This document shows, piece by piece, positions 43,110-53,876 of a DNA stretch of 64,000 bases. Origin of the DNA: Rhodeus uyekii. Lineage: Eukaryota; Chordata; Actinopteri; Cypriniformes; Acheilognathidae. The DNA lies in NCBI GenBank assembly GCA_037043235.1, contig JAWRVZ010000052.1:1735001-1799000 (forward strand), in the 5' to 3' direction. The first letter of the stretch is position 1. Each line of letters starts with the position of its first letter. The notes beneath the pieces are model-generated. The model did no database searches, was not told where the DNA came from, and was given only the letters and a program-made list of their open reading frames with translations. The position numbers were made by a program, and so were the translations under genes.

Positions 43110-43536
43110 CCCTTAGTCTGGCAATTGCAGCTTTGGCAATATTAGAGGACATTGCTAATGGCAGAATCCAAAGGGAATGAGTTTTTAGGGACCACAATGA
43201 TTTTCTGGCCCAGGATGGCTGCCTTATCAGCCATTTCAGATTTACAAGGGCTATCCTCCGAATCTAATTGGGTCCGAATCTAGAGAGAGAGACAGCGAGG
43301 AAACATGCAATACCCATTCCGTTACAGGTGCTGACAACGCTTGGTTTCCTGGCAAATTATTATTTCCAAAGGGAACTGGCAGACCGCTCAGAAATAAGCA
43401 AGTCGTCTTTGAGCCGCGCAACGCCGCGCAATGCCCATTTGATGGTTCCCATATTATGCAGTGGACCAACCAAACATTAAAATGCAATTTGCAACGATAG
43501 CCGGTTTCCCTAATGTAAACGGAGCGATCGACTGCA
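43110..43536 (+). pseudogene. Harbinger transposase, piece 1
   Basis: Reading across two stops: AALAILEDIANGRIQRE, FRDHNDFLAQDG, LISHFRFTRAIL, then the frame 43268-43480 (LERETARKHAIPIPLQVL, TLGFLANYYFQRELADR, SEISKSSLSRA) and MQFATIAGFPN-like DNA to GCGATCGACTGCA at 43536. This is the N-terminal and first DDE part of a HARBI1-type nuclease. The IDC at the end carries the first catalytic Asp. The LINE inserted right after it. Stops near 43180 and 43265 show decay before or after insertion. Confidence 0.85.
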
Positions 43537-44224
43537 AGTCAAGTCAAGTCAAGTCACCTTTATTTATATAGCGCTTTTTACAATGTAGATTGTTTCAAAG
43601 CAGCTTTACAGGAAAAAACAATGTAAACAAAGTTTGTTTGGCTGAACAGAAGCCCCAAAAGAGCAGGCGAATCAATACAATTGATGAATTTTAAGTGTTA
43701 AGTTTCCCCAACTGAGCAAGCCATAGGCGACAGTGGCAAGGAACCAAAACTCCGGCAGGTGACGTAACGAATGAAGAATAGAATGGAGAAAAAACCTTGG
43801 GAGAAACCAGGCTCAGTTGGGGGACCAGTTCTCCTCTGGCCAACAGCCAAACCGTGCATGATTATTATACAACAATTCAAGTCCAATATGAAGTCCAATT
43901 TGGTCCGGTTAGAGATGGGTTCATGATCGTCACAGGGGAGGGTCCAGTAGAGTCACGGTCTCCGCAGACAACCCAGGGCAGTGCTGTGCTCGTGTCCAGG
44001 TCCTTCATCTGATCTGGATATGGCCCGGATCCAGCTGCCCACGGTAACCTCGGAATAAACAGAGACCAATATCAGCGTAGATGCCATTCTTCTTCTGATG
44101 TATAGAGTACATCAGGTGTTATGGGAATGTTCCCGGTTCCGGCTTATCTAAATTATGCAGCCTAACAATCATTTTACATGATTTGGATTAAAAATGTATG
44201 TATAATGTGTTATGTGTATGCCAG

Positions 44225-45508
44225 GTTGAAAAGATGTGTTTTTAGTCTACATTTAAACTGACAGAGTGTGTCTGCTTCCCGAACTGTAATAGGAAGACTG
44301 TTCCAGAGTTTAGGAGCTAAATAGGAAAAGGATCGCCCGCCAGCAGTTGACTTTGATATTCTAGGTATTATAAGCTGGTCAGTATTTTGGGATCACAATA
44401 GACGTGAAGGACTATAATGTGTTAAGAGATCGCTCAAGTACTGTGGAGCTAAACCATTTAATGCTTTGTAAGTAATTAGCAAGATTTTAAAATGTATTCT
44501 GTGTTTAATAGGAAGCCAGTGCAGGTTTGACAGAACTGGGCTAATATGCTCATACTTCCTGGTTCTAGTAAGAACTCGAGCTACTGCATTTTGGACCAGC
44601 TGGAATTTGTTTATTAAGCGTGCAGAGCAACCACCTAGTAAAGCATTACAATAATCTAGCCTTGAACTCATGAACGCATGAACTAACTTTTCCGCATTTG
44701 TCTTAGATAGCATATGTCGCAATTTAGATATATTTTTAAGATGGAAGAACGCCGTTTTACAGATGCTAGAAACATGGCTTTCAAATGAAAGATTGGTATC
44801 AAAGAGCACACCCAGGTTTCTAACTGACGACGAAGACTTGACAGAGCATCCATCGAGTGTTAGGCAGTAGTCTAGATTATTATGTGCCGAACTTTTTGGT
44901 CTAATAATTAGAATCTCTGTTTTTTCAGAATTTAGCAGTAGAAAGTTATTAGTCATCCAATTTTTTATATCGGTTATGCATTCTGTTAATTTAGTGAATT
45001 TGCTCGTTTCATCAGGATGAGAAGAAATATAGAGCTGAGTATCATCAGCGTAACAATGAAAGCTAATGCCATGCTTCCTAATAACTGCACCCAAAGGAAG
45101 CATGTACAGGGTGAAAAGCAATGGTCCTAGTACTGAACATTGAGGAACTCCATACTGAACCCGTGACCGATATGACATCTCCTCATTTAATGCTACAAAC
45201 TGATAACGCTCAGATAAGTATGACTTGAACCAGGCTAATGCAACTCCACTAATGCCAACATAATTTTCAAGTCTATTCAGAAGGATTTTGTGGTCAATTG
45301 TATCATATGCAGCACTAAGGTCCAGTAACACTAACAGAGAGATACAACCACGATCGGATGATAAGAGCAAATCATTTGTAACTCTAATGAGAGCAGTCTC
45401 AGTACTATGATATGGTCTAAATCCTGACTGGAAATCCTCGTAGATGCTGTTTCTTTCTAGAAAGGAACATAGTTGTAAAGATATTGCCTTTTCTAGAATC
45501 TTTGACAA
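44225..45508 (-). pseudogene. LINE ORF2 C-terminal part: reverse transcriptase
   Basis: The 371-aa frame 45508-44393 holds [23 protein letters not shown] (catalytic Asp), [11 protein letters not shown], then [12 protein letters not shown] (catalytic pair), a [14 protein letters not shown] block, [12 protein letters not shown] and [11 protein letters not shown]. After YSPSRLL it hits a stop at 44393-44395. A C-terminal stretch with IPRISKSTAGGRSFS and LWNSLP continues in another frame to about 44225. The frame is also offset from the endonuclease part by a single-base change near 45520-45541. Confidence 0.92.
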
Positions 45509-45540
45509 GAAAGGTAGATTCGATATCGGCCTGTAATTAA

Positions 45541-47172
45541 CTAATCTGTAGGATCAAGTTGTGGTTTTTTAATAAGCGGTTTAATTACAGCCAGCTTAAA
45601 GGTTTTTGGTACGTATCCTAATGACAAAGAAGAATTAATAATATTAAGAATAGGATCTATGATTTCTGGAAGCATCTCTTTCAGTAGCTTAGTCGGTATT
45701 GGGTCTAGCATACATGTTGTTGATTTTGATGATTTAACGAGTTTAGACAATTCTTCCTCCCCAATAGCAATGAAGGATTGGAATTTTTCTTCAGGGACAC
45801 TAAAATTTACTGTATTTTGGAATATTGTAGTAGATTGTTGCATGTTTATTATTTTCTCTCTAATATTATTGATTTTGCAAGTAAAGAAGTCCATGAAGTC
45901 ATTAGTGCTGTGCTGATTTAAAGCATCTGGGGTTGAGGCTTTATTTCTTGTTAATTTAGTCACTGTATCAAATAAATACCTAGGGTTGTATTTGTTTTCT
46001 TCTAAGAGGGTAGAAAAGTAAGTAGATCTAGCTGATCTTAAGGCCTTTCTGAATGCAATAGAGCTGTCTTTCCATGAAATGCGAAAAACCTCTAGCTTAG
46101 TTTTTTTCCAGCTCCGCTCCATTTTTCTGGCTGCTCTCTTGAGGGCCCGGGTGTGCTCGTTGTACCACGGTGTTGGACTATTTTCTTTAATCTTCTTTAA
46201 GCGCAACGGAGCAACAGTGTCTAAAGTGCTGGAAAAGAGAGAGTTTATAGTTTCTGTTGCAACATCAAGTTCTTCTAGGTTATCTGGGATGTTAAGTAGA
46301 TGAAACTGATCGGGAAGATTATTTATAAAGCTATCTTTTGTGTTAGGAGTGATAGTTCTACTATATTTATAACAGGGAGTTAGTTTTTCGACTTTGGCTA
46401 AAGGTAATCTACACGCAACTAAGTAATGATCTGAGATGTCATCGCTCTGCTGCAGAATTTGAACAGTATCAACATTGATCCCATATGACAATATTAGATC
46501 TAAAGTATGATTACGAGAATGAGTGGGTCCTGATACATGTTGTGTAACTCCAATAGAGTTTAAAATGTCTCTAAATGCCAATCCCAATGCGTCTTTTTCA
46601 TTATCTACATGGATGTTAAAATCACCGACGATTATGACTTTATCTGCAGACATTACTAATCCTGAGAGAAAATCAGCAAATTCTTTGATAAAGTCTGTAT
46701 GGTGCCCTGGTGGCCTGTATAGAATAGCCAGCACAAAAGTTAAACAGGAATTATTACTTGCACTAGATAATTTTACATTGAGGACCATCACTTCAAAAGA
46801 ATTATATTTCAAATTAGACCTTTGAGCAGTATTGATCGTGTTACTATAAATTACAGCAACACCTCCTCCTTTACCTTTCAGACGAGGCTCATGTTTATAA
46901 CAGTAATTTTGAGGGGTGGACTCATTTAAAGTAATATAATCGTCTGGTTTTAGCCAAGTTTCTGTCAAACACAGCACATCTAGTTTATGATCTGTAATCA
47001 TATCATTTACAATAAGTGCTTTTGAGGAAAGGGATCGTATATTCAGTAACCCAAGCTTTATCATTTGTTCATTTGTGTTATATCCGTTCTGAGCTGTTTG
47101 TAAATCAATTAAATTTTTACTCTTAAACGATTTTGAGAGATTTTTGTATTTGCTAATTCGGGGAACAGACAC
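45541..47172 (-). pseudogene. LINE ORF2 N-terminal part: APE endonuclease and linker
   Basis: The 543-aa frame has LLNIRSLSSKA (Asn44), LTETWLKP (Glu71), AILYRPPGH, IIVGDFNIHVDN (Asp, Asn), GPTHSRNHTLDLILS and DISDHYLV (Asp-His). All endonuclease residues are kept. A linker follows (RALKRAARKMERSWKK, FFTCKINNIREK), ending at KPQLDPTD and a stop. The stop comes from a one-base frame change just before the RT. Otherwise this is a well-preserved nickase domain that would cut genomic DNA to prime reverse transcription. Confidence 0.92.
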
Positions 47173-47304
47173 AATCTCTATAGGATGATATCTAGGTGAA
47201 AGAGTCTCTATGTGTTGGAATTTATCTGACCTCTGTGACGTGAGACAGCTAGCAGACGGTCGGTTTAGCCAGTTTGTCTGCTTCCTGACCTGGACCCCAG
47301 TTAG

Positions 47305-48174
47305 TCAAGGTTTAGCTCTAAGACTATATGCCAAATTATTAGAGAGAAGAGCGGCACCATCCCAGGTGGGATGAATACCATCTCTTTTCAACAGGTCAGG
47401 TCTGCCCCAAAAACTTTTCCAATTGTCTATAAACCCTATGTTATTCCGCGGGCACCACTTAGACATCCAGCCATTGAGTGAGGATAATCTGCTAAGCATC
47501 TCATCACTCCTGCGCATAGGAAGAGGGCCAGAGCAAATTACAGTGCCTGACATCCTACTTGCGAGTTCACACACCTCTTTAATATTACTTTTAGTGATCT
47601 CCGACTGACGAAGTCGGACATCATTAGCGCCGACGTGAATAACAATCTTAGAATATTTACGATTAGCCTTAGCCAGCACTTTTAAATTTGCTTTGACGTC
47701 AGGCGCTCTGGCTCCCGGCAAACATGTGACTATGGTGGCTGGAGTCTCTATTTTCACATTCCGAGTAATAGAATCGCCAATCACTAGGGCACTTTCAACA
47801 GGTTTCTCAGTGGGTGCGTCACTGAGTGGGGAGAACCTGTTTGATGTTCTGATCGGAATGGAACAGTGGTTTTTTGACCCGCGATTATGCCGTCTCACAG
47901 TCACCCAGTTGCCCTGCTGCACGGGCTCTACAGCCGGAACCGAACAATGTACAGGGTTTGCTAAGCTAGTCGCATCCAAAGTAGTATCTAAAGCCCTTGC
48001 ATTCTTACTATCCTCGATTAAAGTTTGGATGCGTGTTTCTAATTCTGAAACCTTCTCTGTCAGCCTAATCATGTCCCTACATTTATGACATGTGAAGCCT
48101 TCACAGCTGACAGAGACAGAAAGACTATGCATGAAGCAGGCAGTGCAAGTGACAATTTTGAGAGAAGATGACAT
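47305..48174 (-). CDS. LINE ORF1 with SGNH/GDSL esterase-like domain (intact)
   Basis: The 289-aa ORF starts at 48174 and is uninterrupted. The N-terminus has Cys pairs (CTAC at 10-13, C24, CHKC at 29-32) of zinc-binding type and a short heptad-like helix (LTEKVSELETRIQTLIED, 38-55). The SGNH domain follows: VIGDSITRN (Ser135), HVGANDVR (Asn184) and DGIHPTWDG (Asp265, His268), all catalytic positions present. In fish L2 elements this esterase-bearing ORF1 is proposed to bind RNA and form multimers. The role is from family knowledge. It sits 132 bp upstream of ORF2. Confidence 0.9.
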   Translation of the reverse strand: MSSSLKIVTCTACFMHSLSVSVSCEGFTCHKCRDMIRLTEKVSELETRIQTLIEDSKNARALDTTLDATSLANPVHCSVPAVEPVQQGNWVTVRRHNRGSKNHCSIPIRTSNRFSPLSDAPTEKPVESALVIGDSITRNVKIETPATIVTCLPGARAPDVKANLKVLAKANRKYSKIVIHVGANDVRLRQSEITKSNIKEVCELASRMSGTVICSGPLPMRRSDEMLSRLSSLNGWMSKWCPRNNIGFIDNWKSFWGRPDLLKRDGIHPTWDGAALLSNNLAYSLRAKP

Positions 48175-48498
48175 GACTCACCGCGTGTGTTGATCCAACT
48201 TGTTGACCAGTTGTTTGATGAAGTCGGGAAAAAAGGCGCGAGCGAGAAAAACGCTGTATGCACGGACAGTAAGATAGCACAATGCTAACGCGTTTAGCGA
48301 CTTAGATTAAAGCTAACGATTACAATATATTAAATAATCTAATATTGTATTTAGCAATACAAACGAACGTCGAGTTTAAGATCTAAAACAAAAATCAAGT
48401 TTATATGTCAGTACAAACGCAAACGTAATCCACTCGAGCAGACAGGAAACAGCAGTGCAGCAGTCAAAAACGGTCCGTCTGGAACCGTCTGGACTGCA

Positions 48499-48568
48499 CA
48501 CACCTATAAGGCACCATCTGAAGATGAATTTGCATGTGTGAATCGGAAACATTTCCATTCAATAAATG
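48499..48568 (+). pseudogene. Harbinger transposase, piece 2
   Basis: Only 70 bp lie between the LINE duplication and the gypsy element. They encode APSEDEFACVNRKHFHSIN, the block that follows the first catalytic Asp region in HARBI1-type transposases. With piece 1 the reading runs from IDC(T) into this piece, apart from a small indel with stop near 48508. Confidence 0.85.
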
Positions 48569-48984
48569 TGTCACGGTTTATGAATACATTGTTTACTGCT
48601 TGTCTTGTGTCACTGTTGTGATGTTTACTTGGATAATTAGCGTCGGCAGCTGTCACTCATCACCACACCTGCTGCAGCTCATTAACTCACCTACATATAC
48701 TCACTCACTTCTCATCTCCATTGTCAGATCGTTGTTGATGTCTCCATGGTGTGTGTCCCTCCTGTTCGGTGTTCCAGTCTTGCCTCAGTTCCTGTTCCTG
48801 TCTTTGTGGATTACTCACCGTCTGGATTGTCTTCACCCGCACTTGTCACTTCACCATCGCACCGGATCGTCTCAGTCCCTGCGCCATTCCGTGACCCGTC
48901 TCTCAGTGACTTATTGACTCATTCTTCCACCATTTCAATAAACACCTTTTCACCTGCATTTGCTTCCAGTGGTTCATCATGACA
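48569..48984 (+). repeat. 5' LTR of the gypsy element
   Basis: 416 bp, TGTCACGG...ATGACA. Compared with the 3' LTR it lacks 26 bp (GTGTGTCAGTAGGTGTGC and eight more) after GATGTTT at about 48625. An AATAAA lies at 48938-48944. An open frame across the LTR (48534-48917) recurs in the 3' LTR and is not a gene. Confidence 0.95.
48693..48733 (+). promoter_or_regulatory. TATA box and predicted RNA start with 11-nt self-primer
   Basis: ACATATAC at 48693-48700 lies about 25-30 bp before GTCAGATCGTT at 48723-48733. That 11-mer is the exact reverse complement of AACGATCTGAC at 48986-48996. If the RNA starts at 48723, its first 11 nt can anneal to the primer-binding site, as in Tf1. The R region would then start here. 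Confidence 0.75.
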
Positions 48985-49956
48985 GAACGATCTGACCATG
49001 GCATGGAAGCAGCAGGCAATCTATCGTCATCTCTGGAAGATTTCATCAATCGCAGTATTCATCGCATGGACTCACAAGAGCAAAATCTCAACGAGACGGG
49101 TCGCGCTGTTCAAGCTCTGGTGGCGCAGGTGTCCGAGCTCACCCAGCAGTTCCAACTTCTACGTGCTCCCACTGCGCCACCCACACCGGCCGTTCTCCCC
49201 ACACCTCCGGAGAGCGCCTCCCAGTCAGAGCCCCGCCTACCGGTCCCGGAGCCTTATTCAGGTGAACCAAATTACTGCAGAGCCTTCCTCACCCGTTGTT
49301 CAATGCACTTTTCTCTTCAGCCTCGCACATTCAACACTGAACAAGCCAAGGTGGCATTCGTCCTGACGCTGCTGACTGGGAGGGCGTCGCTATGGGGAAC
49401 GGCGGTGTGGGAAAATCAAGATCCGTGCTGCGCCTCGTTCCAGAAACTCTCCGAAGAGATGAGGCGAGTGTTCGACCGGGCCGTTTCCGGGAGGGAAGCG
49501 GCCAGAATGTTGGCGGATCTTCGCCAAGGAGAAGGATCAGTTTCTGACTTTTCTATCGAATTTCGGACTTTGGCGGCGGAGAGTCAATGGAACGAGGAAG
49601 CGCAGTGGGACATGTTCCTGCATGGGTTGGCTGACCGCGTCCAGAAGGAGATTTATACTCTGGACCTTCCTACTTCTCTCAATGGACTTATAGAGCTGGC
49701 TCTGAGAGTTGATGCTCGTTTGACCAGGGCTGAGCGTAGGACACTTCCTAACCGCATTTCTGGAGTTACAGAGAGTCCCCGTTTCAGCGGAGGGGACGCG
49801 GTCAGCCCCGCCCACGATCACGAACCCATGCAGGTAGGGCGAGCTCGGCTTTCCCGGGAGGAGAAGGAGAGGCGGAGATCTCAGGGCCTCTGCCTGTACT
49901 GTGGAGGAGCCGGGCACTTCGCTTACAACTGTCCGGTAAAAGGCCAAGCCCGGTAG
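48979..49956 (+). CDS. gag: gypsy Gag with zinc knuckle
   Basis: The 325-aa ORF begins at ATG 48979, whose first six bases lie in the LTR; the reading crosses the primer-binding site. The middle has the retrotransposon gag domain ([64 protein letters not shown]). The C-terminus has [14 protein letters not shown], a CCHC knuckle with C305, C308, H313 and C318. Gag forms the particle and packages RNA. Pol lies in the -1 frame relative to gag, and the frame upstream of its ATG (49962) is open into gag, so frameshifting is plausible. The domain set resembles fish sushi elements. Confidence 0.93.
   Translation: MTERSDHGMEAAGNLSSSLEDFINRSIHRMDSQEQNLNETGRAVQALVAQVSELTQQFQLLRAPTAPPTPAVLPTPPESASQSEPRLPVPEPYSGEPNYCRAFLTRCSMHFSLQPRTFNTEQAKVAFVLTLLTGRASLWGTAVWENQDPCCASFQKLSEEMRRVFDRAVSGREAARMLADLRQGEGSVSDFSIEFRTLAAESQWNEEAQWDMFLHGLADRVQKEIYTLDLPTSLNGLIELALRVDARLTRAERRTLPNRISGVTESPRFSGGDAVSPAHDHEPMQVGRARLSREEKERRRSQGLCLYCGGAGHFAYNCPVKGQAR
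48986..48996 (+). other. gypsy primer-binding site (self-priming)
   Basis: AACGATCTGAC lies one base after the 5' LTR and is exactly complementary to GTCAGATCGTT in the LTR (48723-48733). The 11-nt length and placement equal those known for Tf1. I did not recognise a tRNA 3' end here. Confidence 0.75.
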
Positions 49957-49961
49957 TAAGT

Positions 49962-51113
49962 ATGAGGCTACTATCGGGTGGGATCTCCGCCGAGAAGACC
50001 TCATCCACATCTACTCTCCTTCCGGTAAGACTGAGATGGTCATTCAACATGCACGACTGTCAAGCACTTCTGGATTCCGGGGCAGAAGGTAATTTCATGG
50101 ACCACGCATTTGCTGTCAAACTCCAGATTCCCCTCAAGACTCTCACGAACAAGATTGCTGTTCATGCACTTAATGGTCAGGAACTTCCCACCATCACACT
50201 CATCACTGAAGACCTCACTCTCATCACTTCTGACAACCACTCTGAGACTATTTCTTTTTTTATTTTGGACTCTCCCCTTGCACCCATCGTTCTTGGTCAC
50301 CCCTGGCTCATTCAACACAACCCCAAAGTGGACTGGATTCAGAAATCCATTGTGGCTTGGAGCATTAAGTGTCATGAGTCTTGTCTTGCGTCTGCATGTC
50401 CGTCTGTTTCTGTTTCTGTTTTTCAGGAGGAAACAGTGGATTTATCTAACGTGCCCGCTGAGTACCGCGACCTGAAGGAGGTGTTCAGTAAGTCTCGGGC
50501 TGCTTCTCTCCCTCCGCATCGTCTCTATGACTGTGCCATAGATTTATTGCCAGGTAAATCTCCGCCCAAAGGCAAGTTATATTCACTTTCTGCTCCAGAA
50601 AGGGAGGCTATGGAGAAATATATTTCTGATTCACTGGCAACGGGGTTCATCCGCCCTTCCTCTTCTCCAGCGGGGGCGGGGTTCTTTTTTGTGGGGAAAA
50701 AGGACGGGTCTCTGCGACCTTGTATTGATTACCGGGGGCTGAACAACATCACGGTAAAGAATACTTATCCTTTGCCGTTGATGTCTTCAGCGTTCGAGAG
50801 GTTGCAGGGAGCGTCAATTTTCACAAAATTGGATTTACGTAACGCTTATCATTTGGTCCGCATTAGGGAGGGGGATGAATGGAAGACCGCTTTTAACACC
50901 CCTAGGGGGCATTTTGAATATTTGGTTATGCCTTTTGGGCTTTCCAACGCCCCAGCGGTCTTCCAGGCACTCGTCAATGACGTGCTGCGAGACATGGTCG
51001 ACCAATTCACATATGTCTACCTGGATGACATATTGATTTTTTCCTCGTCTCTCCAGGAACACGTGCAGCACGTCCGACGAGTGCTTCAGAGGTTGCTAGT
51101 GTATGGATCCTGA
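49962..51113 (+). pseudogene. pol: gypsy Pol part 1: protease and reverse transcriptase
   Basis: The 383-aa frame begins with an aspartic protease ([13 protein letters not shown], catalytic Asp38; a PIVLGHPWL flap/psi-type end). Then comes the linker [17 protein letters not shown] and [30 protein letters not shown] (catalytic Asp), [14 protein letters not shown] and [11 protein letters not shown] (YLDD 353-356). It then runs VRRVLQRLL and into a stop at 51111-51113. In relatives about 30 residues separate this point from the MDPEKVKAV block, which here begins immediately, so a deletion of roughly 90 bp near 51095 removed the end of the RT palm/thumb and shifted the frame. Confidence 0.93.
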
Positions 51114-53190
51114 GAAGGTCAAGGCTGTGGTGGATTGGCCAAGTCCAGATTCCCGTAAGGCCCTACAGAGGTTTCTGGGGTTTGCCAATTTTTACCGGCG
51201 CTTTATTCGCAATTTCAGCCAACTAGCCGCGCCTCTGATTGCCTTGACCTCCCCCAGAACTACGTTCAGGTGGTCAGACACAGCCGAGGCTGTGTTTGCC
51301 AAACTGAAGGGTTGCTTTGTTTCAGCCCCCATTCTCATTGCCCCTGATCCATCACGGCAGTTCGTGGTGGAGGTCGACGCGTCAGAGGTGGGGGTAGGTG
51401 CAGTGTTATCCCAACGTTCTTCCGCAGATGACAAGATGCATCCTTGCGCGTTTTTTTCCCATCGGTTATCCCCTGCTGAACGTAATTACGACATTGGTAA
51501 CCGAGAGTTGCTGGCGGTCAAGCTTGCATTGGAAGAGTGGCGCCATTGGTTAGAGGGTTCAGGGGTGCCTTTTATTGTATGGACCGACCACAAGAACTTA
51601 GAATATATTAGAACCGCCAAAAGATTGAACTCCAGGCAGGCTCGGTGGGCACTTTTTTTCGGTCGTTTTGATTTTTCTCTCTCGTACCGCCCGGGTTCCA
51701 AAAACATCAAACCCGATTCTTTATCGCGCATTTTTGATCGTTCCGAACGCCCGTCTACTCCCGAGTGCATTTTACCAGAGACGTTAGTGGTCTCTACACT
51801 CACATGGGAGGTCGAATCGAAGGTCAAGACGGCCTTAAAAGGGGTAACGCCTCCGCACGGGTGCCCACCGAATCGGTTATTTGTGCCGGAGGGATTACGG
51901 TCCATGGTCATTCAGTGGGGACATTGTTCTAATGTGGCTTGTCATCCAGGAGTTAAACGCACAGGATTCCTCGTTAAGCAACGATTCTGGTGGCCACTTA
52001 TGGCTCGTGACGTTCACAATTTTGTTTTGGCTTGCTCAATTTGTGCCACTGGTAAGACTTCCAATCGGTCCCCTGATGGGTTTCTTCAACCGCTGCCAGT
52101 CCCTTCGAGACCCTGGTCACATATTTCGCTAGATTTTATCACCGCCCTTCCGCTCTCTCAAGGACACACGGTAGTTTTAACCGTGGTGGACAGATTCTCG
52201 AAGGCGGCTCATTTCATTCCCTTGCCCAAATTACCCTCAGCCAAGGAGACAGCATTGATAGTCGTTGATCACGTCTTTCGCTTACATGGCCTCCCGACAG
52301 ACGTGGTTTCCGACAGGGGACCCCAGTTTGTGTCCAAATTTTGGCAAGAATTTTGTAAGTTGTTGGGGGCGACTGTCAGTCTGTCCTCTGGGTTTCACCC
52401 CCAGAGCAATGGTCAAACTGAGAGAGCCAACCAGGATTTGGAAAGAACGTTGCGATGTTTGGTTTCCAAGAATCCTTCCTCATGGAGTCAGCAACTTTCT
52501 ATGGTGGAGTACGCCCACAACACGTTACCAGTGTCGTCCACGGGCCTGTCTCCGTTTGAGTGTAGTGTAGGTTACCAGCCACCCATCTTTTCTAGTCTGG
52601 AGTCCGAGATCGCGGTTCCCTCCGCTCACGCTTTCGTCCAGAGGTGTCACCGCACTTGGACTAGAGCCCGTGAGACTCTACTCCAAGTGAGGGAGCGCAC
52701 CAAGGCCAAGGCCGATCGCCACCGGTCGAAGCCTCCGATATACGTCACGGGTCAAAAAGTGTGGCTTTCTACTAAGAATATTCCTCTCCGCTCCGTTTCT
52801 AATAAACTTGCTCCCAAATTTATTGGCCCGTTTACTATCACCAAAATCATTAGTCCGGTGACAGTCCGCCTCAAACTCCCTCCAGCGTACAGGAGGATTC
52901 ATCCCGCCTTTCATGTGTCAAAGATAAAGCCTGTTTTTCGTTCTAAACTTAATCCGCCAGCCCCGGTTCCTCCACCGCCGCGACTCGTAGATGGGGAACC
53001 CACTTATTCGGTTAATCGTATTCTGGACTCAAGGCGGAGGGGACGCGGATTCCAGTACTTGGTGGACTGGGAAGGTTACGGTCCGGAGGAGAGAAGTTGG
53101 GTGCCTGCCAGAGACATTCTGGATCACTCCCTTATTGATGATTACAATCGACAGGTAAGGGAGTTGGGGAACGCCAGGAGGCGTTCCTAG
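51103..53190 (+). pseudogene. pol: gypsy Pol part 2: RNase H, integrase, chromodomain
   Basis: The 695-aa frame starts at the RT connection ([27 protein letters not shown]). RNase H residues are Asp92 (VVEVDASE), Glu135, Asp162 (WTDHKNLE) and Asp205. The integrase zinc finger has His274, His281, Cys311 and Cys314. The core has Asp344 (SLDFITALP), Asp404 (SDRGPQF) and Glu440 (NGQTERAN), with 35 residues between the last two. The C-terminus is a chromodomain ([38 protein letters not shown]). The frame is open to the end but cut off from the protease-RT frame. The chromodomain places it among chromoviruses, which may target marked chromatin. Confidence 0.94.
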
Positions 53191-53199
53191 GAGGGGGGG
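53189..53199 (+). other. gypsy polypurine tract
   Basis: AGGAGGGGGGG ends three bases before the 3' LTR (53203). It primes plus-strand DNA synthesis in this element class. Confidence 0.85.
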
Positions 53200-53202
53200 T
53201 AC

Positions 53203-53644
53203 TGTCACGGTTTATGAATACATTGTTTCCTGCTTGTCTTGTGTCACTGTTGTGATGTTTGTGTGTCAGTAGGTGTGCTCCAAGCCACTTGGATAATTAG
53301 CGTCGGCAGCTGTCACTCATCACCACACCTGCTGCAGCTCATTAACTCACCTACATATACTCACTCACTTCTCATCTCCATTGTCAGATCGTTGTTGATG
53401 TCTCCATGGTGTGTGTCCCTCCTGTTCGGTGTTCCAGTCTTGCCTCAGTTCCTGTTCCTGTCTTTGTGGATTACTCACCGTCTGGATTGTCTTCACCCGC
53501 ACTTGTCACTTCACCATCGCACCGGATCGTCTCAGTCCCTGCGCCATTCCGTGACCCGTCTCTCAGTGACTTATTGACTCATTCTTCCACCATTTCAATA
53601 AACACCTTTTCACCTGCAATTGCTTCCAGTGGTTCATCATGACA
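53203..53644 (+). repeat. 3' LTR of the gypsy element
   Basis: 442 bp, TGTCACGG...ATGACA, followed by the AAATG duplication. It contains the TATA box and GTCAGATCGTT copy (53383-53393) and an AATAAA near 53598. It has 26 bp absent from the 5' LTR. Confidence 0.96.
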
Positions 53645-53806
53645 AAATGTGCAGATTATATGTGATGCGCAAATGAGCCTAACAAATATTGTGGCAAGGT
53701 GGCCTGGGTAAACCCATGATTCATACATCCTTACAAACAGCATGGTTAGGTGGCAGCATGTAGCTGGCAGGGTGCGCGATGGGTGGCTTCTTGTTGAGTG
53801 ATGCAT
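53645..53806 (+). pseudogene. Harbinger transposase, piece 3
   Basis: The reading resumes from piece 2 across the AAATG duplication: VQIICDAQMSLTNIVARWPG, then a stop in place of Ser, THDSYILTNSMVRWQHV and RVRDGWLL. The THDS block holds the second catalytic Asp region of Harbinger transposases. The frame ends with a stop near 53800. The C-terminal third with the catalytic Glu is missing. Confidence 0.85.
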
Positions 53807-53876
53807 CTAAAGTTATGGTTCTATATAATAGTACTTTTTATTTTTATTCATTTGCATTTAATTATACAACAACCCT

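Larger units (their letters stand above)
43537..48491 (-). mobile_element. full-length L2-like LINE, TSD GACTGCA
   Basis: The 4,955 bp element is flanked by GACTGCA (43530-43536 and 48492-48498). On the minus strand it has a 317-bp 5' UTR, ORF1 (48174-47305), ORF2 (47172 to about 44225, broken twice), a 3' UTR and a (CTTGA)n tail at 43537-43556. Fragments of its 3' end recur at 1769, 9044, 24918, 31266, 34003, 37536 and 41735. The paired duplication and full length make this the best reference copy of the family in the window. Confidence 0.94.
48569..53644 (+). mobile_element. complete chromoviral Ty3/gypsy (sushi-like) element, TSD AAATG
   Basis: LTRs at 48569-48984 and 53203-53644 bound gag, protease, RT, RNase H, integrase and a chromodomain. 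AAATG flanks the element at 48564-48568 and 53645-53649. The LTRs differ by two substitutions that I can see and one 26-bp indel, so insertion is recent compared with its neighbours. A polypurine tract (AGGAGGGGGGG, 53189-53199) precedes the 3' LTR. Pol is broken by a deletion near 51095. It uses a self-priming layout (see regulatory entries). Confidence 0.96.

Noticed and set aside
47305..48174. A cellular GDSL lipase/esterase gene
   Set aside because: The SGNH domain belongs to a LINE ORF1: same strand and close spacing to ORF2, and the whole is bounded by a LINE target duplication.
48534..48917. 127-aa ORF repeated at 53239-53577
   Set aside because: The repetition is due to the two LTRs, not to a duplicated gene.
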